Positions 47,498-56,448 are shown, counted from the stretch's first letter. The stretch is DNA of 64,000 nucleotides from Chitinophagaceae bacterium (GCA_017307755.1 JAFKGQ010000017.1:62001-126000), one strand, 5' to 3'. Numbers and translations are program-made. The notes: a model not told the origin generated them from the sequence alone.

Positions 47498-49153
47498 ATG
47501 GGAAACAATCAAGATCAATTCGTAATAGGCGTAGACTACGGTACGGACTCCGTCCGTTCCATTCTCGTAGATACCCGCAATGGACAGGAGATCGCCTCCT
47601 CTGTTTTTTATTACCCCCGCTGGAAGGATGGCCTTTACTGCAACCCCAATAGCAACCAGTTCAGACAGCATCCGCTGGATTATATCGAAGGACTCGAAAC
47701 CACCATCCGCGCTTGTCTGAAACAGGCAGGCCCCTCGGCAGCCGCCGGTGTAAAAGCCATCTCCGTTGATACGACGGGTTCCACCCCCGTGGCGGTGGAT
47801 GAAACGGGCACCCCCCTAGGACTCTTGCCGGGCTTTGAGAACAACCCTAACGCCCTCTTTATTCTTTGGAAAGACCATACATCCGTGGGAGAAGCCGCAG
47901 CCATCAATGCCCACGCAAAAAAATTTCCCGTCAATTACTTACAGTTTGTCGGAGGAATTTACTCCTCGGAATGGTTCTGGGCCAAATTGCTCCATATATT
48001 GAAAGAAGACGCCCAGGTGAGAAAAGCCTGCTATTCCTGGGTAGAACATTGCGATTGGATACCCTTCCTCCTGACAGGAGGCAAAAAAGTATCCGAAATG
48101 CGCCGGGGCGTATGCTCTGCCGGACACAAAGCCTTATGGGCAAAATCATTTGCATCCGGCCCTGGCCCGGGCGGTCTGCCCCCCGATGAGTTCTTCAGCT
48201 CCCTCGACCCGCTGCTCAAAGGCTTCACCTCCCGTCTCTTTACAAATACCTATACTTCCGACCAGGCCGCAGGCCGCCTCTCAAAAGAATGGGCCCTTCG
48301 CCTGGGGCTGCCCGAAGATGTCATCATAGGCATCGGCGCCTTCGACGCACATATGGGCGCCGTCGGGGGACAGATCGAACCCTACCATCTCAGTAAAGTA
48401 ATGGGTACCTCCACTTGCGATATGCTCGTCGCTCCCTTGCAGGAAGTCGAAGACCGGCTGGTAAAAGGTATTTGCGGACAAGTGCCGGGCTCAGTGATCC
48501 CCGGCATGATGGGAATGGAGGCAGGCCAATCCGCTTTCGGCGATGCCTATGCCTGGTTTAAGAATATCCTATCCTGGCCCCTCCAAATGATAGGACAATC
48601 CTCGGATGCGATCATACCCGAACTGACCCGGCAGGCAGCCGCCCTCCCCCTCACACCAGACAGCGAACTGGCCATCGATTGGTTCAATGGCCGGCGGACA
48701 CCCGATGCCAATCAGGAATTAAAAGGCGCTATCACAGGCCTGAGCCTGGGTACCGACACACCCCGGATGTTCCGCGCCATCGTCGAATCCACCTGCTTCG
48801 GAGCAAAGGCCATCGTAGACAGGTTCAATACGGAAGGCGTCCCCGTAAAAGGATTGATAGGCCTGGGCGGCGTCGCCAAAAAATCACCCTTTATCATGCA
48901 GATGATGGCCGATATCATGAACATGCCTATTCGTATCCACCGCAGCGAACAGACCTGCGCACTGGGTGCGGCCATGTTCGCCGCCACAGCCGCGGGCCTC
49001 TACAAAAAGGTAGAAGACGCCATGGCCGCCATGGGACAAGGCTTCGACACAGAATATAAGCCCGATTCTGTAAGGGTTCCGGTATATGCGGCACGCTTCA
49101 GCCGGTACCGTCAGCTTGGCGGATTCATAGAAAACGCTACATTGGGCAATTAA
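47498..49153 (+). CDS. araB: L-ribulokinase
   Basis: Phosphorylates L-ribulose in arabinose catabolism. The 551-residue FGGY kinase begins FVIGVDYGTDSVRSILVD, and has VDTTGSTPVAVDETG, WKDHTSVGEA near residue 127, and the ribulokinase features GAFDAHMGAVGG, KVMGTSTCDMLV and GMMGMEAGQSAFGD, which separate it from xylulokinases. The C-terminal VKGLIGLGGVAKKSPFIMQM closes the fold. araD and araA follow within 15 bp gaps. Confidence 0.96.
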   Translation: MGNNQDQFVIGVDYGTDSVRSILVDTRNGQEIASSVFYYPRWKDGLYCNPNSNQFRQHPLDYIEGLETTIRACLKQAGPSAAAGVKAISVDTTGSTPVAVDETGTPLGLLPGFENNPNALFILWKDHTSVGEAAAINAHAKKFPVNYLQFVGGIYSSEWFWAKLLHILKEDAQVRKACYSWVEHCDWIPFLLTGGKKVSEMRRGVCSAGHKALWAKSFASGPGPGGLPPDEFFSSLDPLLKGFTSRLFTNTYTSDQAAGRLSKEWALRLGLPEDVIIGIGAFDAHMGAVGGQIEPYHLSKVMGTSTCDMLVAPLQEVEDRLVKGICGQVPGSVIPGMMGMEAGQSAFGDAYAWFKNILSWPLQMIGQSSDAIIPELTRQAAALPLTPDSELAIDWFNGRRTPDANQELKGAITGLSLGTDTPRMFRAIVESTCFGAKAIVDRFNTEGVPVKGLIGLGGVAKKSPFIMQMMADIMNMPIRIHRSEQTCALGAAMFAATAAGLYKKVEDAMAAMGQGFDTEYKPDSVRVPVYAARFSRYRQLGGFIENATLGN

Positions 49154-49162
49154 AAGCAATCT

Positions 49163-49861
49163 ATGAGCAAATACAAACACATACAGGAGGCCGCCTACGA
49201 AGCGAATATGCAATTGCCCAAACTGGGACTGGTTCTCTTTACTTTCGGCAACGTCAGCGCAGTCGATCGTGATATGGGCGTCTTCGCCATCAAACCCAGC
49301 GGCGTACCCTACGAAGACCTGTCCCCCGAAAAGATGGTCATCGTAGATCTCGAAGGTCAGACGGTAAAAGGTAAGCTCCGCCCCTCTTCCGACACACTTA
49401 CCCATGCCGTACTCTATAAACATTGGGAGAAAATAGGCGGTATCGTCCACACCCATTCCACCTATGCAACAGCCTGGGCCCAAACACTACGAGATATACC
49501 CATCTTCGGCACCACTCACGCGGACCATTGCACAGTGGATATACCCTGCGCACCACCGATGGATGATCATATGATAGCAGGGGACTATGAATACCAGACA
49601 GGCTTCCAGATCATAAATGCCTTGCAGGCAAAGGGACTTGGTTATGAAGAAATAGAAATGATCCTCGTAGGCAATCATGCCCCCTTCACCTGGGGCAAAA
49701 CCCCCGCAAAAGCGGTGTACAACAGCGCCGTGCTGGAAACCATCGCACAGATGGCCTATCTGACAGAACAGATCAGGACAGACACCCCAAGGCTAAAGGA
49801 TTCCCTTATAAAAAAACATTACGAACGTAAACATGGTCCTAACTCCTATTATGGACAATAA
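49163..49861 (+). CDS. araD: L-ribulose-5-phosphate 4-epimerase
   Basis: A 232-residue class II aldolase-fold enzyme that turns L-ribulose 5-phosphate into D-xylulose 5-phosphate. Visible are the phosphate-binding GNVSAVDRD and KPSGVPYEDL, SSDTLTHAVLYKHW, and the zinc ligands in HTHSTYATAWAQ and HADH. The C-terminal KHYERKHGPNSYYGQ is typical of AraD. It sits between araB and araA. Confidence 0.96.
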   Translation: MSKYKHIQEAAYEANMQLPKLGLVLFTFGNVSAVDRDMGVFAIKPSGVPYEDLSPEKMVIVDLEGQTVKGKLRPSSDTLTHAVLYKHWEKIGGIVHTHSTYATAWAQTLRDIPIFGTTHADHCTVDIPCAPPMDDHMIAGDYEYQTGFQIINALQAKGLGYEEIEMILVGNHAPFTWGKTPAKAVYNSAVLETIAQMAYLTEQIRTDTPRLKDSLIKKHYERKHGPNSYYGQ

Positions 49862-49876
49862 CTCAACAAAAACATT

Positions 49877-51373
49877 ATGGATCTGAAAAAATTCGAGGTC
49901 TGGTTTGTTACAGGCAGCCAGCACCTGTACGGAGAAGAAACCCTAAAGCAAGTTGCAGAACATTCAAAGATCATTGCAAAGGCCCTGAACGATGCCCCGC
50001 AAATTCCCGTAAAGATCGTATTCAAACCGACGGTAAAAACACCCGATGAGATATATCACATCTGCGTAGATGCCAACACTTCCAAAGATTGCATCGGTAT
50101 CATCGCCTGGATGCACACTTTCTCCCCCGCCAAAATGTGGATCGGCGGGCTCAAAGCGCTTGGGAAACCCCTCGTCCACCTGCACACGCAATTCAATAGG
50201 GACATTCCCTGGGGACAGATCGATATGGATTTTATGAACCTCAACCAGAGCGCTCATGGCGACAGGGAATTCGGGTTTATCATGAGCAGGATGCGGCTCG
50301 ACAGAAAGGTCATCACCGGACACTGGCAGGACTCCGAAGTGCTGGACAGCCTGGGCGCCTGGACCCGCTCCGCCGCCGGCTGGCATGACTGGCAGGGAGC
50401 CCGTTTCGTTCGCTTTGGCGACAATATGCGCCAGGTAGCCGTTACGGAAGGCGATAAGGTAGAGGCAGAATTAAAATTCGGCTACTCGGTCAATACATAC
50501 GGCATCGGCGACTTAGTGCACGTCATCGGCAAGGTCAGCGACGCCTCTATTGACAAACTCGTAAAAGAATACGAAGAAAGATATACCCTGTCCGAACCGC
50601 TCCGTAAAGGAGGATCACAGCACACCTCCCTCCGCGAAGCCGCCCGCATCGAGCTGGGCCTCCGCGCCTTCCTGGAAGACGGCGGATTCAAAGGGTTTAC
50701 GGATACTTTCGAAGACCTGCACGGTATGTCCCAGCTTCCGGGCATCGCTGCCCAGCGCCTGATGGGCAGCGGTTATGGGTTTGCGGGAGAAGGTGACTGG
50801 AAAACAGCTGCGCTGGTAAGAGCCATGAAAGTGATGGGCCATGGACTCGCCGGCGGCAATTCATTTATGGAAGACTACACCTATCATTTCGATCCGGACA
50901 ACAGTCTCGTCCTCGGCGCTCATATGCTGGAGATCTGCGAATCCATCGCAGAAGGTAAACCCTCATGCGAGATCCATCCGCTGGGCATCGGCGGCAAGGC
51001 GGACCCCGTCCGGCTGGTATTTAACGCTCCCGGCGGACCAGCCATCAATGCCTCTATCATCGACATGGGCAACCGCTTCCGCCTGCTGGTAAACGAAGTG
51101 ATCGCCGTACCGCCCATTCAAAGCCTGCCCAAATTGCCCGTAGCCCGCGTGCTCTGGAAACCCTATCCGGATATGAAGACAGGATGCACCGCATGGATAC
51201 TGGCCGGCGGCGCCCATCACACCTGCTACAGCCAAAACCTGACGGCTGAACACCTGCAAAACTTCGCTGACATGGCAGGTATCGAATTCGCCCTCATCGG
51301 TAAAAAAACAGACCTCTACCAGTTCCGCAATGAATTGCGCTGGAACGAAGCCTATTACCAGATCAACAGATAA
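49877..51373 (+). CDS. araA: L-arabinose isomerase
   Basis: A 498-residue enzyme converting L-arabinose to L-ribulose. It starts with the characteristic EVWFVTGSQHLYGEE, has WMHTFSPAKMWI, HLHTQFNRDIPW, the substrate/metal region GSQHTSLREAARIELGL, GLAGGNSFMEDYTYHF, and near the end AGGAHHTCYSQNL. Length and motifs are those of the classical family. It is the third gene of the ara operon. Confidence 0.97.
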   Translation: MDLKKFEVWFVTGSQHLYGEETLKQVAEHSKIIAKALNDAPQIPVKIVFKPTVKTPDEIYHICVDANTSKDCIGIIAWMHTFSPAKMWIGGLKALGKPLVHLHTQFNRDIPWGQIDMDFMNLNQSAHGDREFGFIMSRMRLDRKVITGHWQDSEVLDSLGAWTRSAAGWHDWQGARFVRFGDNMRQVAVTEGDKVEAELKFGYSVNTYGIGDLVHVIGKVSDASIDKLVKEYEERYTLSEPLRKGGSQHTSLREAARIELGLRAFLEDGGFKGFTDTFEDLHGMSQLPGIAAQRLMGSGYGFAGEGDWKTAALVRAMKVMGHGLAGGNSFMEDYTYHFDPDNSLVLGAHMLEICESIAEGKPSCEIHPLGIGGKADPVRLVFNAPGGPAINASIIDMGNRFRLLVNEVIAVPPIQSLPKLPVARVLWKPYPDMKTGCTAWILAGGAHHTCYSQNLTAEHLQNFADMAGIEFALIGKKTDLYQFRNELRWNEAYYQINR

Positions 51374-51396
51374 TATAACCCCTCAATCACAGCCAT

Positions 51397-53103
51397 ATGA
51401 ATAAGAACCTCGTATTCGCCGATTATGTCGTCTTTGCGATCTATTTTGTCATCGTCGCCTCCTATGGGTACTGGATCTATCGCAGGAAAAGAAAGGCCGT
51501 CACCGACACAAAGGACTTCTTCCTGGCAGAAGGCTCGCTGACCTGGTGGGCCATCGGAGCCTCCCTCATCGCATCGAATATATCCGCGGAACAGTTCATC
51601 GGCATGAGCGGGGAAGGCTTTTTTGCCGGTATCGCCGTGGCCGCCTATGAATGGATCGCAGCCATCGCGCTGATCATTATTGCCGTATGGTTTATCCCCG
51701 TATATCTGAAGAATAAGATCTACACCATGCCGCAGTTCCTAAAGACACGGTATAACGAGACGGTAGCGATCATCATGGCTATATTCTGGCTGTTATTGTA
51801 TGTTTTTGTAAACCTTACCTCCATCCTCTATCTGGGAGCCATTGCCATCAATGGACTGGTGGGAGGTGATAACCTCCATGCGATCATGATCGGTCTGGCC
51901 ATTTTCTCTCTGGTCATTACCCTGGGCGGCATGAAGGTCATCGGCTTCACGGACGTGATACAGGTGGGCGTCCTTATCATCGGCGGTCTGGCAACTACGT
52001 ATCTGGCGCTGACCGTGGTTTCGGAAAAATTTGGTCTGGGCAGCAGCGCCCTCTCCGGCTTTAAAGCCCTGATGAACGATGCACCCGAACATTTCAAAAT
52101 GATCTTTCATAAGCCCGGCCCGGCCAGCCCGCAGCTGGAAATAGATAAATACCTGGTTCTCCCCGGCATCGCCATGTATTTTGCAGGGCAATGGATCGTC
52201 AATCTCAACTACTGGGGCTGTAACCAGTACATTACCCAGCGGGCCCTGGGCGCCGACCTCAAAACGGCCCGCACTGGTATCCTCTTTGCCGGGTTCCTCA
52301 AACTGCTGATGCCCGTGATCGTCATGCTCCCCGGTATCGCAGCCTTTGTCCTGTATAAGAATGGTCATCTTGATTTGCCGGACGGACGTAAAGACTACGC
52401 CTATTCCGCCATCCTGGGCTTCCTCCCTTCGGGATTGAAAGGCCTCTCTATCGCAGCCCTGACTGCAGCCATCGTCTCTTCCCTTGCAGGGAAGGTCAAC
52501 AGTATCTCCACCATCTTTACCCTGGATGTCTACAAAAAATATTTCAATAAAGAGGCAGGCGAACAAAAGATGGTATGGACAGGCCGGCTGACCGTGGTCG
52601 TCTCGATGATCATTGCCATCCTTTTCACCTGGAAAGACCTGCTGGGCATCAGCGGAAAAGGCGGCTTTACCTTTATCCAGCAATACACAGGCTTTATCAG
52701 CCCCGGTGTATTCGCCATGTTCCTGCTGGGTATGTTCTGGAAAAGGACAACAGGCACTGCCGCTATCGCGGGGCTGGTCACAGGCTTTGTGCTTTGCGTT
52801 TTCTTCAATGTATATGCGCCACAGGCCCTTGGTCACGAAACCCTGCTCTACACGGCATTCCCCACCCAGGAAGAAGTGGGAGGGACAATGCAGACAGTAT
52901 GGAGGATACCCTTCCTCATCTGTATGGGACTGGCCTTCTTCTTTACCATGGTGGTTATGATCCTCATCAGCCTGGGAGGACCAAAGGTCAATCCCAAGGC
53001 CTTTGCCCTGGACAAAGCCATGTTTAAAGTGCAACCCTCAACTTTGATCCTGATCATCATTACAATCGCGATCCTGATGGCACTATATGTAAAGTTCTGG
53101 TAA
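51397..53103 (+). CDS. sodium/solute symporter (SSS family), probable arabinose transporter
   Basis: A 568-residue, multi-helix inner-membrane symporter, closely similar to the one in the xylose operon (shared strings LTWWAIGASLIASNISAEQF, IVNLNYWGCNQYITQRALG, SLAGKVNSISTIFTLDVYKK). A 23-bp gap follows araA, so L-arabinose is the likely substrate. An inserted segment of a dozen residues near 480-500 (APQALGHETLLY...) differs from the paralogue. Confidence 0.9.
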   Translation: MNKNLVFADYVVFAIYFVIVASYGYWIYRRKRKAVTDTKDFFLAEGSLTWWAIGASLIASNISAEQFIGMSGEGFFAGIAVAAYEWIAAIALIIIAVWFIPVYLKNKIYTMPQFLKTRYNETVAIIMAIFWLLLYVFVNLTSILYLGAIAINGLVGGDNLHAIMIGLAIFSLVITLGGMKVIGFTDVIQVGVLIIGGLATTYLALTVVSEKFGLGSSALSGFKALMNDAPEHFKMIFHKPGPASPQLEIDKYLVLPGIAMYFAGQWIVNLNYWGCNQYITQRALGADLKTARTGILFAGFLKLLMPVIVMLPGIAAFVLYKNGHLDLPDGRKDYAYSAILGFLPSGLKGLSIAALTAAIVSSLAGKVNSISTIFTLDVYKKYFNKEAGEQKMVWTGRLTVVVSMIIAILFTWKDLLGISGKGGFTFIQQYTGFISPGVFAMFLLGMFWKRTTGTAAIAGLVTGFVLCVFFNVYAPQALGHETLLYTAFPTQEEVGGTMQTVWRIPFLICMGLAFFFTMVVMILISLGGPKVNPKAFALDKAMFKVQPSTLILIIITIAILMALYVKFW

Positions 53104-53180
53104 CTGCTTGGGATAGTTTTCCCAAAAAACATTACTTTTATCCGCTTTCATTATGTAATTAATACACTAATTCAAATAAA

Positions 53181-53888
53181 ATGAATCGTTATCCAGGAGA
53201 AACGCATGTTCTGGTAGCAGTGGATTGCATTATTTTCGGATTTGATGGGAATGATATAAAATTATTGGTTGTACAAAGAGGGCTAAAACCCGAGAAAGGC
53301 AAATGGAGCCTGATGGGCGGCTTTCTCCAACCCCAGGAAAGCCTCGACCAGGCAGCCGATCGCATCCTGAAAAAGCTGACAGGGCTGGAAGGAGTGTACA
53401 TGGAACAGCTCCAGACCTTTAGCGATCCTCTCCGCGACCCCGTCGAACGGACCCTCAGCGTAGCTTATTTTGCACTCATAGATATTCATCAATATGAGAA
53501 ACAGCTCAGCACCGACTATCACGCCGAGTGGTTCCTTTTGAAAAAGACCCCTGAGCTCATCTTTGATCACAAAAAGATGATGGAAATGGCAAAAAGACAA
53601 CTGCGCTACAAGGCGGCCCTCCACCCCATCCTCTTCGAACTGCTGCCGGCCAAATTCACCATTCCCCAGTTGCAAATCCTTTATGAAGGCATTTATGATA
53701 CGACGTTTGACAACAGGAATTTTAGCCGGAAAGTATTGTCCACAGAGTTGCTGATCAAACAAAAAGAAAAGGATAAAGCCAACTCCAAAAAGGGCGCGTT
53801 CTACTACAAGCTGGACAAACGGAAGTACAAGGCTAACTTCCAGGCCTTCCTGAATTTTATTCCCAATCCGGATAAATTACTCATGTAA
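53181..53888 (+). CDS. araR: NUDIX-fold transcriptional regulator of arabinose genes
   Basis: A 235-residue protein with an N-terminal NUDIX fold (HVLVAVDCIIFGFDGNDIKL, GGFLQPQESLDQAADRILKK) and a C-terminal winged helix (FTIPQLQILYEGIYDTTFDN, RNFSRKVLSTELL). The NUDIX box is degenerate: where hydrolases have REUxEExG, this protein has DRILKKLTG, so it should bind but not cleave a ligand. This is the NrtR-like AraR type known to control arabinose genes in Bacteroides. It lies 77 bp after the symporter, probably at the end of the operon it controls. The gene symbol rests on that parallel. Confidence 0.85.
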   Translation: MNRYPGETHVLVAVDCIIFGFDGNDIKLLVVQRGLKPEKGKWSLMGGFLQPQESLDQAADRILKKLTGLEGVYMEQLQTFSDPLRDPVERTLSVAYFALIDIHQYEKQLSTDYHAEWFLLKKTPELIFDHKKMMEMAKRQLRYKAALHPILFELLPAKFTIPQLQILYEGIYDTTFDNRNFSRKVLSTELLIKQKEKDKANSKKGAFYYKLDKRKYKANFQAFLNFIPNPDKLLM

Positions 53889-53963
53889 CCAGAACCTCTA
53901 CCTGACTACCCGGCCGGCATAATCCCGGTCCAACCCGCAGACATATTTGTCCGCAGTTAAAAC

Positions 53964-53996
53964 ATTTTACGCCAACGTTTGCGTAAAATTTACGCA
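53964..53996. promoter_or_regulatory. cluster of ATTTTACGC half-sites
   Basis: ATTTTACGC (53964-53972) and GCGTAAAAT (53981-53989) form a perfect 9-bp inverted repeat eight bases apart, and a further TTTACGC (53990-53996, with one base shared context) repeats the first arm directly. It lies in the gap between the NUDIX-type regulator and the candidate small RNA promoter. It could be an operator for that promoter; no binding protein can be named. Confidence 0.35.
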
Positions 53997-54070
53997 CCCT
54001 TCAGTATAGGCCAGGATGGTTGAGAATCAGTTTTATCCTTACTTAGAGGGGAAATATATGTCCTCTATGG

Positions 54071-54101
54071 TTTGTCATATCCAACGAGAATAGTAATTTT
54101 G
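54071..54101 (+). promoter_or_regulatory. consensus Bacteroidota promoter of a candidate small RNA
   Basis: TTTG (54071-54074), exactly 19 bp, TAATTTTG (54094-54101): a full match to TTTG-N19-TAnnTTTG. No gene on this strand follows before a terminator at 54168-54200. Confidence 0.65.
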
Positions 54102-54105
54102 ACAC

Positions 54106-54198
54106 TTAACAAAGAATAAAAAATAATTTATATATTTAGTTTTGAATGGTCACAAAAGTCGTGACGCGAGGGCAATTTCTATTGCCCTCTTATTATTT
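54106..54198 (+). ncRNA. candidate small RNA, about 90 nt
   Basis: Predicted from the consensus promoter at 54071-54101 and the strong terminator at 54168-54200, with no open reading frame between them. The RNA would have an AU-rich 5' part, a small hairpin GTCAC/GTGAC (54149-54153 with 54161-54165), then the terminator hairpin. It ends directly at the 3' end of the convergent ART-like gene. The 310-bp gap 53889-54198 holds only this, its promoter and the half-site cluster. Start and end are approximate. Confidence 0.45.
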
Positions 54199-54200
54199 TT
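54168..54200 (+). terminator. intrinsic terminator of the candidate small RNA
   Basis: GAGGGCAAT (54168-54176) pairs perfectly with ATTGCCCTC (54181-54189), loop TTCT, followed by TTATTATTTTT. In the other direction no T-run follows, so it acts rightward. Confidence 0.75.
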
Positions 54201-54807
54201 AGGAGGCCTTGTCCAAATAGGGGTTGAACCTTTCCACCGGCCGCGGCAGGAAATAGCCTTTGATCTTCGCCGGATTGCGCACACATATCTCGACGTGCAG
54301 GCGGTCCGTAAAATTGGCGCCCTCGTAAATAGGAGCGCCTTCGTGAAAAGGGCTGCGGATAGAATCAAAGTTTGGTAACCCAGCTAATCTGGCAGATTCA
54401 TGGACATATTTGAGCACGGCACAATCCAACTGACGGTTGGCTCCCTTATTTACGGGCATCTTTTCATCACCATTATGCATTGTGGCCAATAATTTTGTAT
54501 GTGCTTCCCTAACGATCCCGATTGAATCCGGCTCGACCAGGTTCAAACAGTTCCCCAGTTCGATGATCGCGCCGATAACAAAAGGTGTTCTGATCCTGCC
54601 GCTGAATTTTTGCTGTTGCCTGGCAGCCTCCTCCGCATACGTCAATGCCCTGGACGGATTCTGTTCCCAGAAATAGATACCCGGCCCCAGCCAATCCCAG
54701 GGATTATGGCTGGGACGCAGTTCGTCGGAGCCGTTCAGCAGACGCATGCCAAGTTCCCTGTCACAGCTGTGAAATGCTGTAACCTCAAATGGTTGATCGT
54801 ATGGCAC
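54199..54807 (-). CDS. ADP-ribosyltransferase-like protein, putative toxin
   Basis: A 202-residue protein starting at a GTG (MPYDQPFEV). The sequence FHSCDRELGMRLLNG, then NPWDWLGPGIYFWEQNPSRALTYA, FVIGAIIELGNCLNL, LDCAVLKYVH and the end DRLHVEICVRNPAKIKGYF show the order His, Tyr-in-a-glycine-loop, late Glu seen in ADP-ribosyltransferase folds (H-Y-E type), as in DUF3990-like proteins. No signal or membrane segment. A 55-residue basic protein is encoded five bases upstream in the same direction. The two-gene arrangement suggests a toxin-antitoxin or defence role, but enzymatic activity is inferred from motifs only. Confidence 0.62.
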   Translation of the reverse strand: MPYDQPFEVTAFHSCDRELGMRLLNGSDELRPSHNPWDWLGPGIYFWEQNPSRALTYAEEAARQQQKFSGRIRTPFVIGAIIELGNCLNLVEPDSIGIVREAHTKLLATMHNGDEKMPVNKGANRQLDCAVLKYVHESARLAGLPNFDSIRSPFHEGAPIYEGANFTDRLHVEICVRNPAKIKGYFLPRPVERFNPYLDKAS

Positions 54808-54812
54808 AGGAC

Positions 54813-54980
54813 TTATTTCTTTTTGGCGGAAACCTTACGCTTCTTCTTTTCTTTGATAATGCCCGCGTCGATCAGAAATTGCCGGGCGCTTTCTTTAGAT
54901 TTGCAGGCTTCTGCTGAAGCTCGCTTTATTGCATCTATTACCAGTTGTGCTTTTTCTTCTTCTCTTACACTGTAATACAT
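54813..54980 (-). CDS. small basic protein upstream of the ART-like gene, putative antitoxin
   Basis: A 55-residue ORF from the ATG at 54980. It begins MYYSVREEEKAQLVIDAI and ends in a very basic tail (IIKEKKKRKVSAKKK). It is predicted to be mostly helical. The stop is five bases before the GTG of the ART-like gene, so the two are probably translated together. The size, the charge pattern and the position upstream of a putative toxin fit an antitoxin, though no known antitoxin fold is recognisable. Confidence 0.7.
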   Translation of the reverse strand: MYYSVREEEKAQLVIDAIKRASAEACKSKESARQFLIDAGIIKEKKKRKVSAKKK

Positions 54981-55083
54981 TTTATAGGCATTTAAGGTTT
55001 AATCAATCATAATAACTCCACAAACTTACTATTTCACCCTACGCCTATCCAAGCGAATTTATCCACACCTTAAACCAACAGTC

Positions 55084-56448
55084 TCACGGCCGTATATGAT
55101 ACGCCTTCGGTTGCACAAAAGCCCTGATCCCCTGGTACGACAACGTACTTCCCAACCCCGAATGCTTACGCCCCGACCAGGGCAACGCAGCACTCACCCT
55201 GTCGCAACAATTCCAATAGACAGTACCCGTATTCAACTGTTTCATTACCCCTTCAGCACGCTCATAACTTTTGGAATACACGGCCGCCGTCAACCCAAAC
55301 TCAGTATCCGCCATCAATTCAACCGCCTCTGCATCATCCCTCACCTTCTGTATCCCCACCACAGGCCCAAATGACTCCTCCATCATCAGCCGCATCCCAT
55401 GATGCACATTCACCAACACTGCGGGAGAAATAAAATAGCCTTTCCCCTCCATTCGCCGCCCGCCATATAAAAGCTTCGCGCCTTTCTCCACCGCATCCCC
55501 CACCTGCTCCAACAGGAACTCCATCTGCGCAGGCCTGCTCAACGGACCAATGTCGACACCCGGCCCCAACGGATCACCCACCACCATCTTCTTTAGCTGC
55601 TGTACATACGATGCTACAAAAGCATCATACACCCCTTCATGCACATAGATACGCTCCACCGCACAACAGCTCTGCCCATTGTTATACACCACCCCTTCCA
55701 GGGCCGCCGCAGCCGCCTTATCCACGTCCTCCACATCATCCATCACATACAACGGGTCCTTCCCACCCAATTCAAGCTGACAAGGCACCAGTTTTGGAGC
55801 GACCTTCTCAGCAATATATCGTCCGGTACGATAGCTGCCGGTAAAAAAATATCCATCCAAAGGCAATTGTAACAGCCACTCTCCCGCCGCCCCTTTGCCG
55901 GTCACTATTTGAAATACATTCTCGGGTACCCCGCTGCGATATAACAGCCGCTGTATATGCAGTCCGGTCAATGTGGAATACTCCGAAGGCTTGTACAATA
56001 CCCCATTGCCGCCGATAAGAGCAGGTATAAACACATTCACCCCTACTAAATACGGATAGTTCCAGGCGGAGATATTGGCAATGACTCCTAAAGGTTCATA
56101 TACTATCTTCTCCCTCGTAGCTCCTTCCATGGTCACCCACTCTTCCTTCAAATACCGTTCAGAATTCTCTATAAAATACTTGATCCTCCCCCTGGCCCCA
56201 TTCAGCTCGTTATAGGATTGCTGCAAAGGCTTCCCCATCTCCGCCGTCAATGTAGCCGCAAGCACATCCTTTTCCGTATCCAACGCTTCATAAAAACGTT
56301 CGATCACACCCACTCTTTCCGCCACAGGCAAAGCCGCCCATGCAGCCTGCCCCTCACGCACCCGCCGGTACTTCTCCCGGACCGATGTCGCCGTATCTTC
56401 CTCCACTTCCTGTATGATCTCTTCCGTTGCCGGATTGATAATGTTCAT
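55084..56448 (-). CDS. aldehyde dehydrogenase
   Basis: A 454-residue NAD(P)-dependent aldehyde dehydrogenase. The catalytic residues are Glu226 (QLELGGKDP) and Cys261 (NNGQSCCAVERIYV); also seen are ISAWNYPYLVGVN, FTGSYRTGR and the late PWSGRKHSGLG. Its start overlaps the stop of the gamma-glutamyl hydrolase gene by ATGA. In this cluster it would oxidise a gamma-glutamyl-aminoaldehyde to the acid. It is the last gene of the leftward set. Confidence 0.93.
   Translation of the reverse strand: MNIINPATEEIIQEVEEDTATSVREKYRRVREGQAAWAALPVAERVGVIERFYEALDTEKDVLAATLTAEMGKPLQQSYNELNGARGRIKYFIENSERYLKEEWVTMEGATREKIVYEPLGVIANISAWNYPYLVGVNVFIPALIGGNGVLYKPSEYSTLTGLHIQRLLYRSGVPENVFQIVTGKGAAGEWLLQLPLDGYFFTGSYRTGRYIAEKVAPKLVPCQLELGGKDPLYVMDDVEDVDKAAAAALEGVVYNNGQSCCAVERIYVHEGVYDAFVASYVQQLKKMVVGDPLGPGVDIGPLSRPAQMEFLLEQVGDAVEKGAKLLYGGRRMEGKGYFISPAVLVNVHHGMRLMMEESFGPVVGIQKVRDDAEAVELMADTEFGLTAAVYSKSYERAEGVMKQLNTGTVYWNCCDRVSAALPWSGRKHSGLGSTLSYQGIRAFVQPKAYHIRP

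Noticed and set aside
51793..53034. Leftward 413-codon ORF antisense to the arabinose symporter
   Set aside because: His/Gln/Asp-rich antisense shadow of a membrane protein gene; a similar shadow appears over the xylose symporter (21332-22069).
53104..53180. GGGA/TCCC stem after the arabinose symporter as terminator
   Set aside because: Only four base pairs in a short gap before a codirectional gene; too weak to support.
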